From: Anaspis maculata
Taxonomy: Eukaryota > Arthropoda > Insecta > Coleoptera > Scraptiidae
Assembly (NCBI GenBank): GCA_949128115.1
Contig: OX421967.1
Coordinates: forward strand, 21,468,635-21,532,634
Reading direction: 5' to 3'
DNA: 64,000 nucleotides
How positions within the stretch are numbered: the first letter of the stretch is position 1; the number at the start of each line of letters is the position of its first letter. Positions 20,010-31,800 of the stretch are shown here, in pieces. The translations under genes were made by a program, and so were the position numbers. Below the pieces are notes generated by a model. The model had not been told where the DNA came from, did no database searches, and was given only the letters and a program-made list of their open reading frames with translations.

Positions 20010-20440
20010 GTAGTCTTGACGCAAGTGTATAATATAGACTGTAGACAGTTATTCGTTACTGCAATTAAGTACTTTGGAATAAATAAATAAATAAATAAAT
20101 GGGTAGGGTACCTACCTATTTATTGCTCTTAGATACCTAGGTACAAAAAACGCCTTAATGTATTTTTATTGTTAAGTCGATTCCAATCACTATAAAATCA
20201 GCAAACGTACGTTATTAATGAGATACTCATGTATACCTACATAAATATGATAATACCTCGGATAATACTTAATGGGGTACTTGCCAATGGAATAGATTCA
20301 ACTGGAAATACTTTTGATTGCTAGTATAAGTGATAAGGGGACTCTACTGAGAATTTCACAAAAATCCCGTCGTTTTCTACAGAAAAAAACGAATTTGAAA
20401 AATTCCTCCTAAAAGCTTTGCGCCAGGACAGGGATTTTGA
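20010..20440. other. Upstream flank of CRAL-TRIO copy B
   Basis: AT-rich, with an (AATA)n run at about 20083-20099 and GTAGGTACCTACC repeats. Homology to the copy A flank ends near 20275. A core promoter is not recognisable. Confidence 0.4.
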
Positions 20441-20442
20441 GA

Positions 20443-22655
20443 GGTAGTCCGGATGCTAGTTGCATAAAATGGAATGAACCTTGCATTTTTTGATGAGAAG
20501 ATGCCACTCGGTGAAAATGTTCTTTGCATCATACTCTTCCGATCCAGAAAGGTAGCCATCAGCGCCATCCATGCCGGCAGCGTATACAGGGTGAAACAGA
20601 AAAAAAAAGTTGGAAAATTATATTTGAATAACCGAAGCATGTGGAGACGTTCAATTTACTACATACATAAACTGTTTTATGCTAATGAAGTCACAGTGAA
20701 CCGTTCTTGATTACTTTGAACCGTCTTTGAAATATAGAGGAAAAACAGAAAAAAAACAAAAACACTATTTTTTCCATAAATGAGTGATTCTTAGAGATAT
20801 TGACACAATACTTGGTATTTCTACAAAAAGTAATGTTTGAAATGATATGAGTTGGGTAGCCAATTCCTAAGCCAACTATTTCCAGAAATACGATTGTCAA
20901 CTTTTTTTTCCTCTTGAGCACCATCTTGAATCTGCCCTGTGAGGCATTGTTGAAAAAGTGATTGGTTATTATAATAATGGTAACATGGAATCATTGCATC
21001 GCAAAAACAACCTCCTCATCATAATTTAGTGACCTCTTCGGCGGGAAAGAATTGCTATTCACGTATTCTCTGGCTCTTCAAAGCTTTAGTGCCCATGATG
21101 GCATTTGCAACATCTGAAATGATAAAATATGTTACGTATTATGAACCTTGATGTACTTTGAGGTAGCCTACCAAGTTTTGCAATCATCAATTGAAAGGTT
21201 TGTTCTCAAAAGCTGTTTGAACAAAATTTGTTTGATTTTTTTATGGAAAATTCAAAATATTGTATCTTCCACCCTTATTTGATCCCTCGTTGACGAAAGC
21301 CTGAAACCGAAAGTCTCCAAAATTTTCATGCTAATGGTTCACTGAGAACTGCTCTTCAATGTGTAGTTGTCAAAATCTGCATAGTTGCGTTCAGATTCCA
21401 GACAGAGAGCGACAAAGAAGTTCATGCAGTGAAAAAAGACACAGCTTTCAATGCAATGGAGAAATCCTGGGAATGTCCCTTTTAGATAGGCTTCCCGCAA
21501 TACACAGGTTCTGTAATACTCTCAAGCGTGGGTAAAGGACTTGAAACATTACTAACTTAAAGCTCTAACAGTGTACCAAATTGCACATTTATGTTATGAA
21601 AAATAAGGTCTCCAGAGTGCTTTCAGTCTAGCTCTGGACTAGTTTTTTTCTCGACTGTAATGTATGTCTTTTTTTACTGCATGAACTCCTTTGTCGCTCT
21701 CTGTCTGAAATCTGAACGCCACTATGCAATTTTTGACAACTAAACATTGAAGAGCACTTCCCACTGAACCATTATCATGAAAAATTCGGAGACTTTCGGT
21801 TTCAGGCTATCCTCAGTAAGGGATCAAGTGAGGGTGAGAGACCCAATATTTTGTATTTTTCATAAAAAAACGACACAAATTTTGTTCAAACAGCTTTTAA
21901 GAACAAACCTCTCAATTAATAATGGTGAAACTTGGTAGGCTACCTCAAAGTACATCAAGGTTCATAATGCGTAATATATTTTACCATTCCAGATGTTGCA
22001 AATGCCATCATGGGCACTAAAGCTTTGAAGAGCCAAAAAATACGTGAATGACAATTCTTTTTCGCCGAAGAGGTCACTAAATTATGATGAAAAAGTTGTT
22101 TTTGCGATGCAATGATTCCATGTTACCATTATTATAATAACCAATCACTTTTTCAACGATGCCACACAGGGCAGATTCAAGATGGTGCTCAAGAGGAAAA
22201 AAAGGTTGACAATCGTATTTCTGGAAATAGTTGGCTTAGAAATTGGCTACTCAGCTCATATTATTTCTAACATTACTTTTTGTGGAAATACCAAGTATTG
22301 TGTCAATTTCTCGAAGAATCACTTATTTATGGAAAAAAGAGTGTTTTGGTTTTTTTTTCTGGTTTTCCCCTATATTTCGAAGACGGTTCAAGGTAATCAA
22401 GAACAGTTTGTTGCGACTTCATAAGCATAAAATAGTTAATGTTTGTGGTGAGTGACACGTCTCCACATGTTTCGGTTAATAGAATATAATTTTTCAACTT
22501 TTTTTTTCTGTATCACCCTGTATACGCCGCCGGCATGGATGGCGCTGATGGCTACCTTTCTGGATCGGAAGAGTACGATGCAAAGAACATTTCCACTGAG
22601 TGGCAAACTCTCATCAAAATATGCAAGGTACTTTCAACTTGCATCCGGACTAAGG
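20443..22655. mobile_element. 2.2-kb foldback with concentric inner element
   Basis: Outer arms start GTAGTCCGGATGC and end GCATCCGGACTA, and include GCGCCATCCATGCCGGC with its complement. At 20588 and 22523 an inner pair CAGGGTGAAACAG / CTGTATCACCCTG lies beside TATA. Arms continue through TTTCTGGAAATA and AGCTTTGAAGAGCCA to a centre near 21550. No protein similarity was found in the mirrored frames. Confidence 0.9.
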
Positions 22656-22889
22656 GGTTGGTCTGACTGTGTGACAATGGAATAATCAAGAATGTCAGGA
22701 ATGCCACTGTGACACTGTTATTTTGAACATGCTATCGCAAAACCGGTTTCCCATCGAATTCTTTTACCGTGAGCATTTAGACAATAAAGTCGAACAAGGT
22801 GTCGAAGAAACTGACTCCAGAAACCTCTTATAACACTGTCTCAGTCGAGATAATTTATTTCCAGGGGAAAATCTGGAGGATCACCAATA
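22656..22889. other. Short spacer
   Basis: No gene is seen. TTAGACAATAAAGTCG at 22777-22792 resembles the end of the retroelement tail at 57-75. Confidence 0.4.
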
Positions 22890-23035
22890 GCCGCTTTCTT
22901 TCGGTCAGGATCACGGATAATGATCCGGAAATCCGCTCACGGGGTTGGTTGGCTGTGTCACGTGCAACCAATCCAACCAATCCAGTCAGCGGATTTCCGA
23001 ATCGTGATCCGTGATCCTGACCGAAAGAAAGCGGC
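22890..23035. mobile_element. Near-perfect hairpin MITE, first copy
   Basis: GCCGCTTTCTTTCGGTCAGG is mirrored at the right end, with a stem of about 60 bases over GATCACGGATNATGATCCGGAAATCCGC and a loop with CCAATCCAACCAATCC. TA flanks both ends. A second copy is at 33950-34095. Confidence 0.92.
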
Positions 23036-23454
23036 TAATAGCACAGAAATAAGAGGCTGAAAATGAACAATGAGCTTTTATAGGTTCATCATTAGCATAT
23101 AATTCCGGATAGGTAATACTTCAGAGCTACAAGAGCTACATATGTGGGGAGGGCGCGATGGATCTCCAAATAAAATGTGGGGAGCAGGAACACTGATGTC
23201 CGAAATGAAGCCGAGGGTCAGCCAGGTCAGAGCACGGGTGACAAACATGCGAAAGGCTTTTAGGTGGACAGCACTGAAGACTAAAGAGATTAGTTAGGTT
23301 GAACAAGAAATGATCAAAACGAGTAGGAACTTACCGCGTAGATCAAAGCCTCGATCAAAGCAGTCAAAGGCAAGCAAGCGAATATGCCTCATGGGCATGA
23401 GGCTCAGTAGCGCACTTCCTTTTTGAAGGATTAGTGAACGCAAGATGTTAATTA

Positions 23455-24316
23455 GGGTTCTACCGTTATTTGGGCAGAAATTTCAATATCGCGGCCAAAA
23501 TAGCGTCAGAATCATGAAATTTGGCTTAAAAATCAAAATGAATGTACTATAGACAAGAGTAAGCTCCAAGTTTCATGAAAATCATTCCACTAATAAGAGA
23601 TTCCAATATGACGGCCAAGATGGCGATAGACTGTTGAAATTTGGCTGGAGAATAAGAATGATCATACGAAACAAAGGTAAGTCCCAAGCTTCATGAAAAT
23701 CGTTGAGTGATAAGAAATTTCAACATGGTGGCAAAGCATCATTTGTCCAAAATCGGATGTATTTTGATGAAGTTCACATCGCCTGCAAATTTCACTCAAA
23801 TCGGACCACTTTCAGAGAAATTCAAAATGGCGGATCAAAGATGGCGGTCAAAAGTGACAAAAATTATTGGTCAACTTTACATGGTGGTCACGTACGCATT
23901 CGATTGGCGTTTGCACCACATCGATATCTCTTTTCGTTGAGGCCTCGGTTGAGGCATAATTTTCCTAGTTCTATCACTTCGAAACATGTTCAATAGTGAG
24001 AATATACAAGATGGCGGCGGGGCATGAATTGTCGAAAATTGGATAGATCTTGATGTGGTTCACATTGCCTGCAAATTTCATTTTAATCGGATCACTTTTA
24101 GAGAAATTCAAAATGGCGGATCAAAGATGGCAGCAGAATAACAAAAAACCAAAAGTCAATTTGACATCCTGGACATATGTACTATTGATCAGCGTTTATC
24201 TCACATCGATATATTTTTTCCCTGAGGAGTTATCCCGGGTACGGACGGACGGACGGACGGACGGACAAAGTGAAGCTAAAAGCGCCTTCTTCCCATTTTT
24301 TGGGAAAGTGCGCTAA
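23455..24316 (+). repeat. Dispersed repeat with GGAC-tract tail, copy 1
   Basis: The body has several decayed units with GGCCAAGATGGCG and TTTCATGAAAATC. It ends with GGACGGACGGAC at 24242-24266, then a small hairpin TTCCCA-TTTTT-TGGGAA and AGTGCGCTAAAAAG. The last 200 bases match 28100-28352 and, inverted, 41443-41690. Confidence 0.75.
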
Positions 24317-24640
24317 AAAGGGCACAGGAAGAAATTACGGCCGGCGGTTTGACGTTGTCAGTCAGACTCAGATCAGATTTGAGATGATACGATTTCAAAG
24401 TTTGAAAACGGCACCTTGACGACGTTATATCATTGCCAACCCAACGAGGAAAAAGAGCCCTTCTATGTTCTATATCTAATATATTTGTGACGTCACAAAT
24501 ATATTTTTAAAACACGCATTGCGGCCGCAGTTTTGGGAATTTAGGATAAAGAAAAAATACGGGTACATTATTTTTAACCATACTATCGATTAAGCCAATA
24601 AAAAAAAATTGGGCAAGTACCTACTCCATTATTCCATACA

Positions 24641-25337
24641 GTAAGGTGACCAGATTTCTTAGTGAAGAAATCGGAACATGAGGAGACTTTTTTTTCCTTT
24701 TTTTTTGATTTTTTGAAAAAGGGGCGTACTTTTTATTTGCTGATTCAGAACCTATCAGCTATTCCTCATTTTTTCGCGTCTGTTCATTGTTGGATCTCGC
24801 GTCTGTTCATTGTTGGATAGACCGATATTTTGGGATATTTTCTGAAACCGAGTCTGAAACTTAGTTTTTCTGATCATTTTTCAGCAAAACAACAGCAGGA
24901 GGGCGGGTAAGTGCTGTCCCTTATTTGCCATCTTCTCAACCAACAGTGTTCACAATAATACAAATAATAATGGAATAATGTTGTTAATAAAATTATGCTT
25001 TTTTGAAGTCATGTCCTACCGTATGATCAAAAACGTTCTTACACAAGGAAGGCTGTGGTGCTGTGGTGCTGTGGTCCTGGTCATTGGCAGGCAAACGAGG
25101 CGATTTTGGCCAGGTCACAGCCTCCCTGCTTGAGTAAGAAATTTTGTGATCATACGGTACATTCTGCCGACAGTCGAGACCTCGGTCGAGACCCACTTGC
25201 ATAGCGTGGGTGCCAATCGAAATAAATTCAATCTTGTAAATAAACTACAATCTACATGAATTTCAACCAAATTCAACGAAAATAGAGAAGAGGTGGAAAA
25301 AAATTGAAATATTTCTGGTAAGGTCTGGTCACCTTAC
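24641..25337. mobile_element. DNA element GTAAGGTGACCAGA with CATACA duplication
   Basis: Tips GTAAGGTGACCAGA and TCTGGTCACCTTAC are exact complements and CATACA flanks both ends. The uninterrupted target (ATTCCATACAGGTGTCCCAGAG) is seen at about 13592-13613. A nested hairpin lies at 25018-25160 (TACCGTATGATCA and its complement) and a CGCGTCTGTTCATTGTTGGAT duplication at 24776-24818. Confidence 0.88.
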
Positions 25338-25343
25338 CATACA

Positions 25344-26321
25344 GGTGTCCCAGAGCTCACGGTCCAGAGTCAACGGCAGTTTCGAGGGCAGTTTAGACTG
25401 TTTAGAGAAATGCTTCTGTAATGTCCGAATCCCGCTAATCTTTGCGACAGTGTTGCCAGGTCTACCGATTTCTCGGTAGATCTGCCGAATTCCAACTTTA
25501 TCTACCGATATACCGATTTTTACTTAATTTCTACCGAAAAACTTAATTTCTATCAAAAAATTAAAAAATTTAGTTTGAGACGTTTTTTCTTTGCATGATT
25601 CAATTATTTTAATTACACAAGCTCAGAATTCTACACGAATTACCTATTATCAAAATTTTAATGCATGCCGCACCCTCTGTCGACTATTGACCATTGAATT
25701 GATTCATTTGATGACCAATAAAAATTTGTTTTAACAATGAAAATAAATTTAGTAGAATAGTTTCTCTCTGATAAAGAAAGTACCTACTTGAAAGTTTTTT
25801 TTTAAATAAATCTTTGCAAAAAAATAAATATCTAAGTGTTATTTTCACTTAATATGTATAGCTACTATCGTTAACTTGTGATATCAAAACTAGACCAAAA
25901 AAAACGGTAGAATCGGTGAAATTTCGGTAGATTTCTAAAAAATTTCGTCTGCGGCGCTTTTTTCCCCCTTTTTTTTTGTCCTGACAATGGCAGAATACAT
26001 CACCTACCGATATGTCGAAGAAGCACGTTTCACACGTCTCTGCCTGTATATTAAATTCGAAAATACTTCACCTGTAATTCAAGAGCACATTCCAATAAAC
26101 CTGTGATACCTAAACCGGCGTTTTACCAACCCACAATCAAACATCTCTCAGCTTCAAATATGTGTCTGAAAAATGTTTGAAAAGTTTTGGGTCGAAGGAT
26201 AGGACTTTGAGCGCTTTACTTTCATTATCTGATGAGATTTCAGTAAACTTTTTAGGACAGATTAAACAAAATAAAGTTTGAACTTTTCAATTCGGCTTGA
26301 ATTTTCATATACTATACAGGT
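25344..26321. other. Repeat-rich spacer
   Basis: CAGGTGTCCCAGAGC opens the stretch. At 25448-25990 GTTGCCAGGTCTACCGATTTC and many CTACCGA repeats form an unclassified repeat, partly inverted (GGTAGATTTC at about 25925). No coding frame is recognised. Confidence 0.45.
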
Positions 26322-27164
26322 GAGTCATAAACTCAAAAATCTCAAAAGATTCATTTTTTAAACAATAAGATCCTTTCACGATTTTTTTTTATTGCCTCTA
26401 ATGATGCTTTATTGGTAGTCAAATAGTACCACAGACTGAACAGGTTTTTCGAAAGTCTTGATATATTATTTCATTTTGTAAATTTAAAACACAAAAACTG
26501 TTAGGCATGCAACTTCTATGTACCGATGTGTCAGCTGCGGGATGACGTAATCGTGCCCCCGGCTGGGGCTACTTGATTCTACACTAATAGATTGCGACTA
26601 ACGGCTTGATACCAAGTTGGGGCTGAGACCGCCGTAAGTGCGGTTGCCACAGCAATGGCGGATACCAACCAATCAGACGGCTGTATTTGGCGAGTTACGC
26701 CGTCCCAAACTTTGCGCCTGCAACTTGGTATCGAGCCCTATGAATTTTAAATGTTTGACATATCTCTCTGTCACCGTCTCAGACGTCTGTGGGGGTGACG
26801 CTCAATTGAGATTGAAAAGCGCGCAGCACGAGCTTGGGAATGGCCCTGACACGTGAGCAAGGGCGACGGCGCTGTTCGCGGCTCCAAAATTGAAATAAGT
26901 CTGTAAAATAATGAAGATTTGAATTTTCGCGGGGTTTTAGGGCACAGGGCGAAAAACAATTCAAACTTTGATCTTCATTTAAAGGATGAACGGATGGACC
27001 AATTTTTTTGAAATTTTTTTTGGGCGGAAATTATTGTGGATAACGTTTTTAATGATTTTATGAAGTAATCATCTCAATATAAAATTCATGCAAGGACCCT
27101 ATTGCAAATTATGAATAATACTGTATATGGTACCTACTTATTTCTATGATTTTTGAGTCAGCCT
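26322..27164. mobile_element. CAGG...CCTG element flanked by TATA
   Basis: CTATACAGGTGAGTCATAAACTC at the left and GAGTCAGCCTGTATAG at the right are inverted repeats about 20 bases long, with TATA beside each. It encloses a MITE (26603-26738). Confidence 0.72.
26603..26738. mobile_element. 130-bp MITE, GGCTCGATACCAAG family, second copy
   Basis: Starts GGCTTGATACCAAGTTG and ends CAACTTGGTATCGAGCC. It carries the same internal GACCGCCGTAAGTGCGG. It is nested in the CAGG...CCTG element 26322-27164. Confidence 0.88.
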
Positions 27165-28099
27165 GTATAGTAGAAAAATGTCGCGCACACACACTCAGAA
27201 ACTTTGTCTGCTTCAAGAAGTTCACTAAAATCTCATCAAATAATAAAAATAGAAGGGGGTGAAGTCCTACCCTTCAACCCCCCCCCCCCCGAAAAAAAAT
27301 AATTTTCGAAAGAATAAGATCGAAAAATTTTCACTTGTTTTTCTGATTTCAAAAATATATAGGGATGTAATATCTGTTGGATGTGAAACCCATAATACAT
27401 ATAGAGGTGCTACGAGCTGGGGCCTAAAAAAATGGAAGGTATACTACCTACGTATAGTAATGCAAAAATAATATCATGATTGAGTTGAAATATACAGGGT
27501 GTGATTCATAACTTATTTTGACTTTTTTTGTCAATAAGGGGCAGTTCCTTGACTCATTTTAAGACAAAAATCATTGGAACAAAATGTTTGACAATTTTTT
27601 TTCAAGGGCGAGTAGCGACAATGAAAAGATATATATCTCTGTCCAAATAAGAACTTATGGATAGCAGGTTGAGCGATTCAGTTTTAAGTTGGTATTGTCA
27701 TTATTTTTTGTCTGCTTTTTTCCAATTTTTTTTTTATTCTAAAATGTCTCTTATTATTTTCTTACCAGCTCTATCTCGACAGTGTGCCTGTAATTTTTTC
27801 AGGTTTTTTTTTTATGGCAGACAGGTTTAGCATAGGGTCACGATACCAAAGTCGTTCTGTGTCTGTCTCTTTCACACTGCCTCTGTCACTGTTGAAGAGA
27901 TTGGAAATTTCACAAATACGTCCATTGACTTTTTTGACATACGTTTCCGTCAAAAAAGCGTAAAATTTGAATGAAAGCATTTCGAATTAGCATTGAGTCA
28001 TATGGGGAAAGTGGCGGTTGTCAGGATACTCTATTTCGCGACATCTCCCTCCAAGGTCACCACCTCATCATGACGTCATGTGACGATAACCCTATTTGA
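27165..28099. other. Repeat spacer upstream of OSBP
   Basis: 27195-27290 repeats 13620-13710 (TCATCAAATAATAAAAATAGA and poly-C). A lone TATACAGGGTGTG end occurs at 27489. No gene was recognised. Confidence 0.45.
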
Positions 28100-28352
28100 C
28101 CACTCTTCCATAGAAATTCAAAATGGCGGATCAAAGATGGCTGCGAAGTGCAAAGTAACAAAAAACTAAAAGTCAACTTGCCATCCCCAGGACATGTGTA
28201 TTCTATGATGTGTGTGTACTATTTATTGATCAGCGTTTACACCACATCGATATCTTTTTTCGAGGAGTTATTCCGGGTACGGACGGACGGACAGACGGAC
28301 ATAGGAAAGCTAAAAGCGCCTTTTTCCCATTTTTTGGGAAAGTGCGCTAAAA
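28100..28352 (+). repeat. Dispersed repeat with GGAC-tract tail, copy 2
   Basis: AAATGGCGGATCAAAGATGG, GATCAGCGTTTACACCACATCG, a GGAC tract and the TTCCCA/TGGGAA hairpin end AGTGCGCTAAAAAG, as in copy 1. 5' truncated relative to it. Ends about 300 bases upstream of the OSBP start. Confidence 0.78.
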
Positions 28353-28399
28353 AGGATAGATGTATACCGGCATACCCAGTGATCTGAGTCGGATATTTG

Positions 28400-28660
28400 T
28401 TCAACGGGTTGGTAGGTAAATATAAATCGGGTATTTTTTTTATATTGCATGATCACAGGCACGATCGCACGTTTTCGAATAGAGCGCGCACTGTCGCACA
28501 CATTCCGTTGGCAGCACTGCAGCCTTGACATGCCCGCCTGACAGCGACGACAGCTGACAGCCGTCGTTACGTCATTGCCATCCATCTAAGATGGACGACG
28601 TGTCATTGTGAACGGTGTTTGTTTTCTCTTGGTTTGTCCCTGCGGAATCTTCACGGAAAA
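28400..28660 (+). promoter_or_regulatory. OSBP upstream region / 5' UTR
   Basis: The 200 bases before the OSBP start are richer in CpG and G+C than the surrounding repeats (CGATCGCACG, AGAGCGCGCACTGTCGCACAC). No TATA box was recognised at a sensible distance. A TCATTG initiator-like motif occurs near 28600. The transcription start is not determinable from sequence alone. Confidence 0.35.
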
Positions 28661-28803
28661 ATGGGCGACGGCGGCAGCGTCAAGGGCAATGCCTCCCACA
28701 ACGAGCCGGCCATGAAGGGCTGGCTGTTCAAGTGGACCAACTATCTCAAGGGCTATCAAAGGAGGTGGTTCGTTTTGCAAAGTGGACATCTGTCATACTA
28801 CAG
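28661..28803 (+). CDS. Osbp: OSBP exon 1: start and first half of PH domain
   Basis: Residues 1-48. The start ATG follows AAAA, a good insect context, and is the first in-frame ATG consistent with the family start MGDGGS. A second ATG at residue 18 (MKGWLFKW) begins the PH domain itself. The exon ends TAC-AG before donor GTGCAG, phase 2, and the split codon becomes Arg with exon 2. Reading continues open past the donor but family similarity stops exactly there. Confidence 0.95.
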
Positions 28804-31800
28804 GTGCAGTACACGGCACTTTTGTTGTTATTTATGCCTGTTTTGCATTGCAATCATCACGCTTTTCGAACATCTCCGCCGTGTCCTTGAATCCACCCAC
28901 ACGCCGACCATCACAACACCCTAAAATTGATCACGTCCAATGTACAGGGTGCCGCAAAATTATTGTCGCTGACATCCACTTTGCTCTCGTGTGTTTTGAG
29001 TTTTGAGCGCTGTAGGGGGTGTCACAAGTCCGCATGATAGATGTTGTTTTGTACTAGTTGTTTTAGGTAAATGTGTTGTTATTTGTTTTTTCTTAGGCCT
29101 AGCACATGTCCTCTTATCCCAAATCATCCAGAGTTGTTAATTTTTTGCCATCTCATACGTCGCCCCTTGTAGCTCGCCCAGTGATTGTAGGTACAAACTT
29201 TGCAATAATTATTACGATTTGACATCATCTGGCCTTGGCAATAATGCAAACAACAAGGCTCTACTAATTGAATTACAGTAATTATCATGGACGAAAATCT
29301 TTTTCGTGTTGTTGCTACCGACCATACAGGGTAACTCAAGATGGGAAAAAAAGCATTACACATTACTACACCTACTTGCCATCCATTATCAAAAAAAATC
29401 GATTGCGTCAACTACTGTATTCGATATTTTAATTTTATTACCGTATGCTCATTAAAATCATGCGTAAGGGGCAGCTTCGCTCTAGAAGTTTGAACGTATG
29501 TGCGTGACTTGCCCCATATTCACGTCAATCATATTCTCAAATTCTATATATTTTTTAATTATGTGACGTTGTGTACTGTTATTAAAATTGTCACGCCAAC
29601 TATAGTATCATTTATCAATACAGCCAGGACAAACGCTTTAGTTTCCACAGCCGCCCTGACCTGGATGCCTCCACACTGATGAGCCCCAAAAGAAGCGAAA
29701 TATGTCTTTTAAATTCTGGTCTGCCGGTCCGGTGCGGTAGCAGTCCGAGAGCTCGATTTATCAAAAACTGTTGAGTTGGCTTCAGTATAACTTCAGTATT
29801 CTCCGTTATTTATGAAAAACTGAAAAGTAATCCCTAATGCATTTTAATTGTAAAACCTCGTGAAAACCAAAGTTTAGCCTGCAAAACTGGAAAATATACT
29901 TATATAAGTCCAGTATTTCTATCTCTGGTTAACTTTGACCCAAAGGTAAATGCAGTGGCATCTGTGGCATTTAACCCTCGATTTAACCTCACGTTAACCT
30001 CAGGGTAGATTTAATCCGGAATGGAAATTCTGATGGACCTCAGGCACTTTTTAAGAATCTGTTAAATAAAGGGCGTTTGCAAACTTGGGATGGAACATTG
30101 AACAGCAGTTACAGAAATGCTTCAAAAGTATCAGAAAAATGTTGAAAATAATTTAGGGTTTTTATTTTTGAAAATATGAAGGGTCAAAAGGTGGTCTTTC
30201 GACCCCCGCTATTTTCGTTATTTTGAAAGATTTTAGCAAACTCTTTTCAAAAGACGAAAAAGCAATGCTTTTGCACCTTTGAATGTGTTTTGTAGTTTTA
30301 TTCACTATACAGAGTGAGTCGTAAATTCTGAATATCCAGTTTTCTTCAAAAATGCGTGCAAAAAATTTCATATGAGAACTGTTTGTGTTATTTGTTGCTA
30401 TGCATCAGTTTTATAACCTCTAGAACCTTTCACAGGCATTTTGTGTACCCTAAATAAAATCACAAAACACATTCAAAGGTTCAAAAAAGTTGCTTTTTGG
30501 TCTGATGGAAAGAGTTTCCAAAAATATTTCAAAATTACGAAAATAGAAATGTCGAAGGACCACCTTTTGACCCTTATATTTCCAAAAAATAATTTTTTTC
30601 AACATTTTTCTTGCACTTTTGGAGCATTCCTCTAGCTGCGGTTCAATTTTCTACCACAAGTTTGCAAACACCCTGTATGTTGTTCATCTCAAAAACTATT
30701 GAAAATGTTGCAATAGTTTTTACCAATAAATCAGCTGAGCGACGGGCACTGGTATAGAAAAAAAAATTACAACTCCACCTACTCCTTTTTATTTACCTAT
30801 TTTGATTTTTCTTTCGTTCATTTGTGCATAGTCTTTAGGTTCTGGAAAGGGACGTATAGCCATTTTATCAAATCGCTTCTTTTACACGCTCAAAAAAATA
30901 AAAAATCGAAATATTTGTTGTTGTGCAGGGCCGAGAACAATGGTGGAGTCCCTACATTGTCGATACGAAGACGTAGAAGGTTCAAGCAGGGGTGAGTAAA
31001 GTGCGAGGCCCTGCACAACCCCCCACAATTCCCGATTCTCCTCCCCAAAAACCTCTCTTCGAAAGGTATCAATTTAAAATTACGTTTTACATGTATTTTG
31101 TGTATGTTTTGTGTGTGTCTCGAATCCTTGCATTTTTATCACGAAGGTCGCAACACAATCGATTGTTGTCGTCGTTGTTTAACAGCAATAATTGGTAATT
31201 GCACCGCAATTTCTAGAACAAAGATTTGAGAACCACCATCTCTCTGTTTGTGATGCGATAAAAACTGAATTTCGACGTTTTCTGTTCCAGAAACCAAGCT
31301 GAAATGACGCACACCTGCAGGGGCAGCATATCTTTGCACGGTGCCCTGATTTACACGGTGGACGCTTGCACGTTCGTCATTTCGAACGGTGGCACTCAAA
31401 CTTTTCACATCCGTGCCGCTTCCGAGGTCGAACGGCAGTCCTGGGTTACGGCACTGGAATTGGCCAAGGCGAAGGCGATGTAAGATTTTCCGTTTTACAA
31501 TTAGGATTTTTCGCGCGTTCGAATTTTCCATAATCGTGTGCTTGTCCGCATGAAAATAGCAATATCATATAAAATTTTATGCTAAGTCGTTAAAAGAGTG
31601 CTGCTCTGGGTCGTAAAGAATGCAGGCGCTTTTATTGAATTTTCTAAACAGCTATTCTTTTGACAATGGCCGCAGAAGGAACAATGAAGCTGGATTTTAA
31701 TTGTATTTTTGTTTTAAAAACTACTTGATGAGTATGCAGACAGGTTTTTGTCTGAAAATGACAGTTGACGATTTAACAAAACACTGCCCTAATGAAGCGG

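Larger units (their letters stand above)
1..20280. repeat. Tandem duplication unit containing the CRAL-TRIO pair
   Basis: Bases 1 to about 13590 (copy A) align along their length with about 15120 to 20280 (copy B), exons and introns alike, except at discrete insertions. Copy B keeps older shared elements: the SINE tail at 121-295/15428-15605, the hairpin at 473-643/15788-15981, the hairpin at 1089-1241/16346-16488, and the foldback at 9654-10751/18685-19668. Copy A-specific insertions lie at 727-928, 1321-2562, about 3572-6797, 7393-9278, about 10803-12236, 12241-12736 and 13178-13487. Copy B-specific insertions include 17634-17759. Homology fades near 13590 and 20275. Confidence 0.85.

Noticed and set aside
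20004..20024. An upstream start for CRAL-TRIO copy B six codons earlier.
   Set aside because: That codon is TTG. The first ATG gives MELFQ, conserved with copy A.
24242..24266. CRISPR-like direct repeats.
   Set aside because: This is a GGAC microsatellite in a eukaryotic repeat; there are no spacers.
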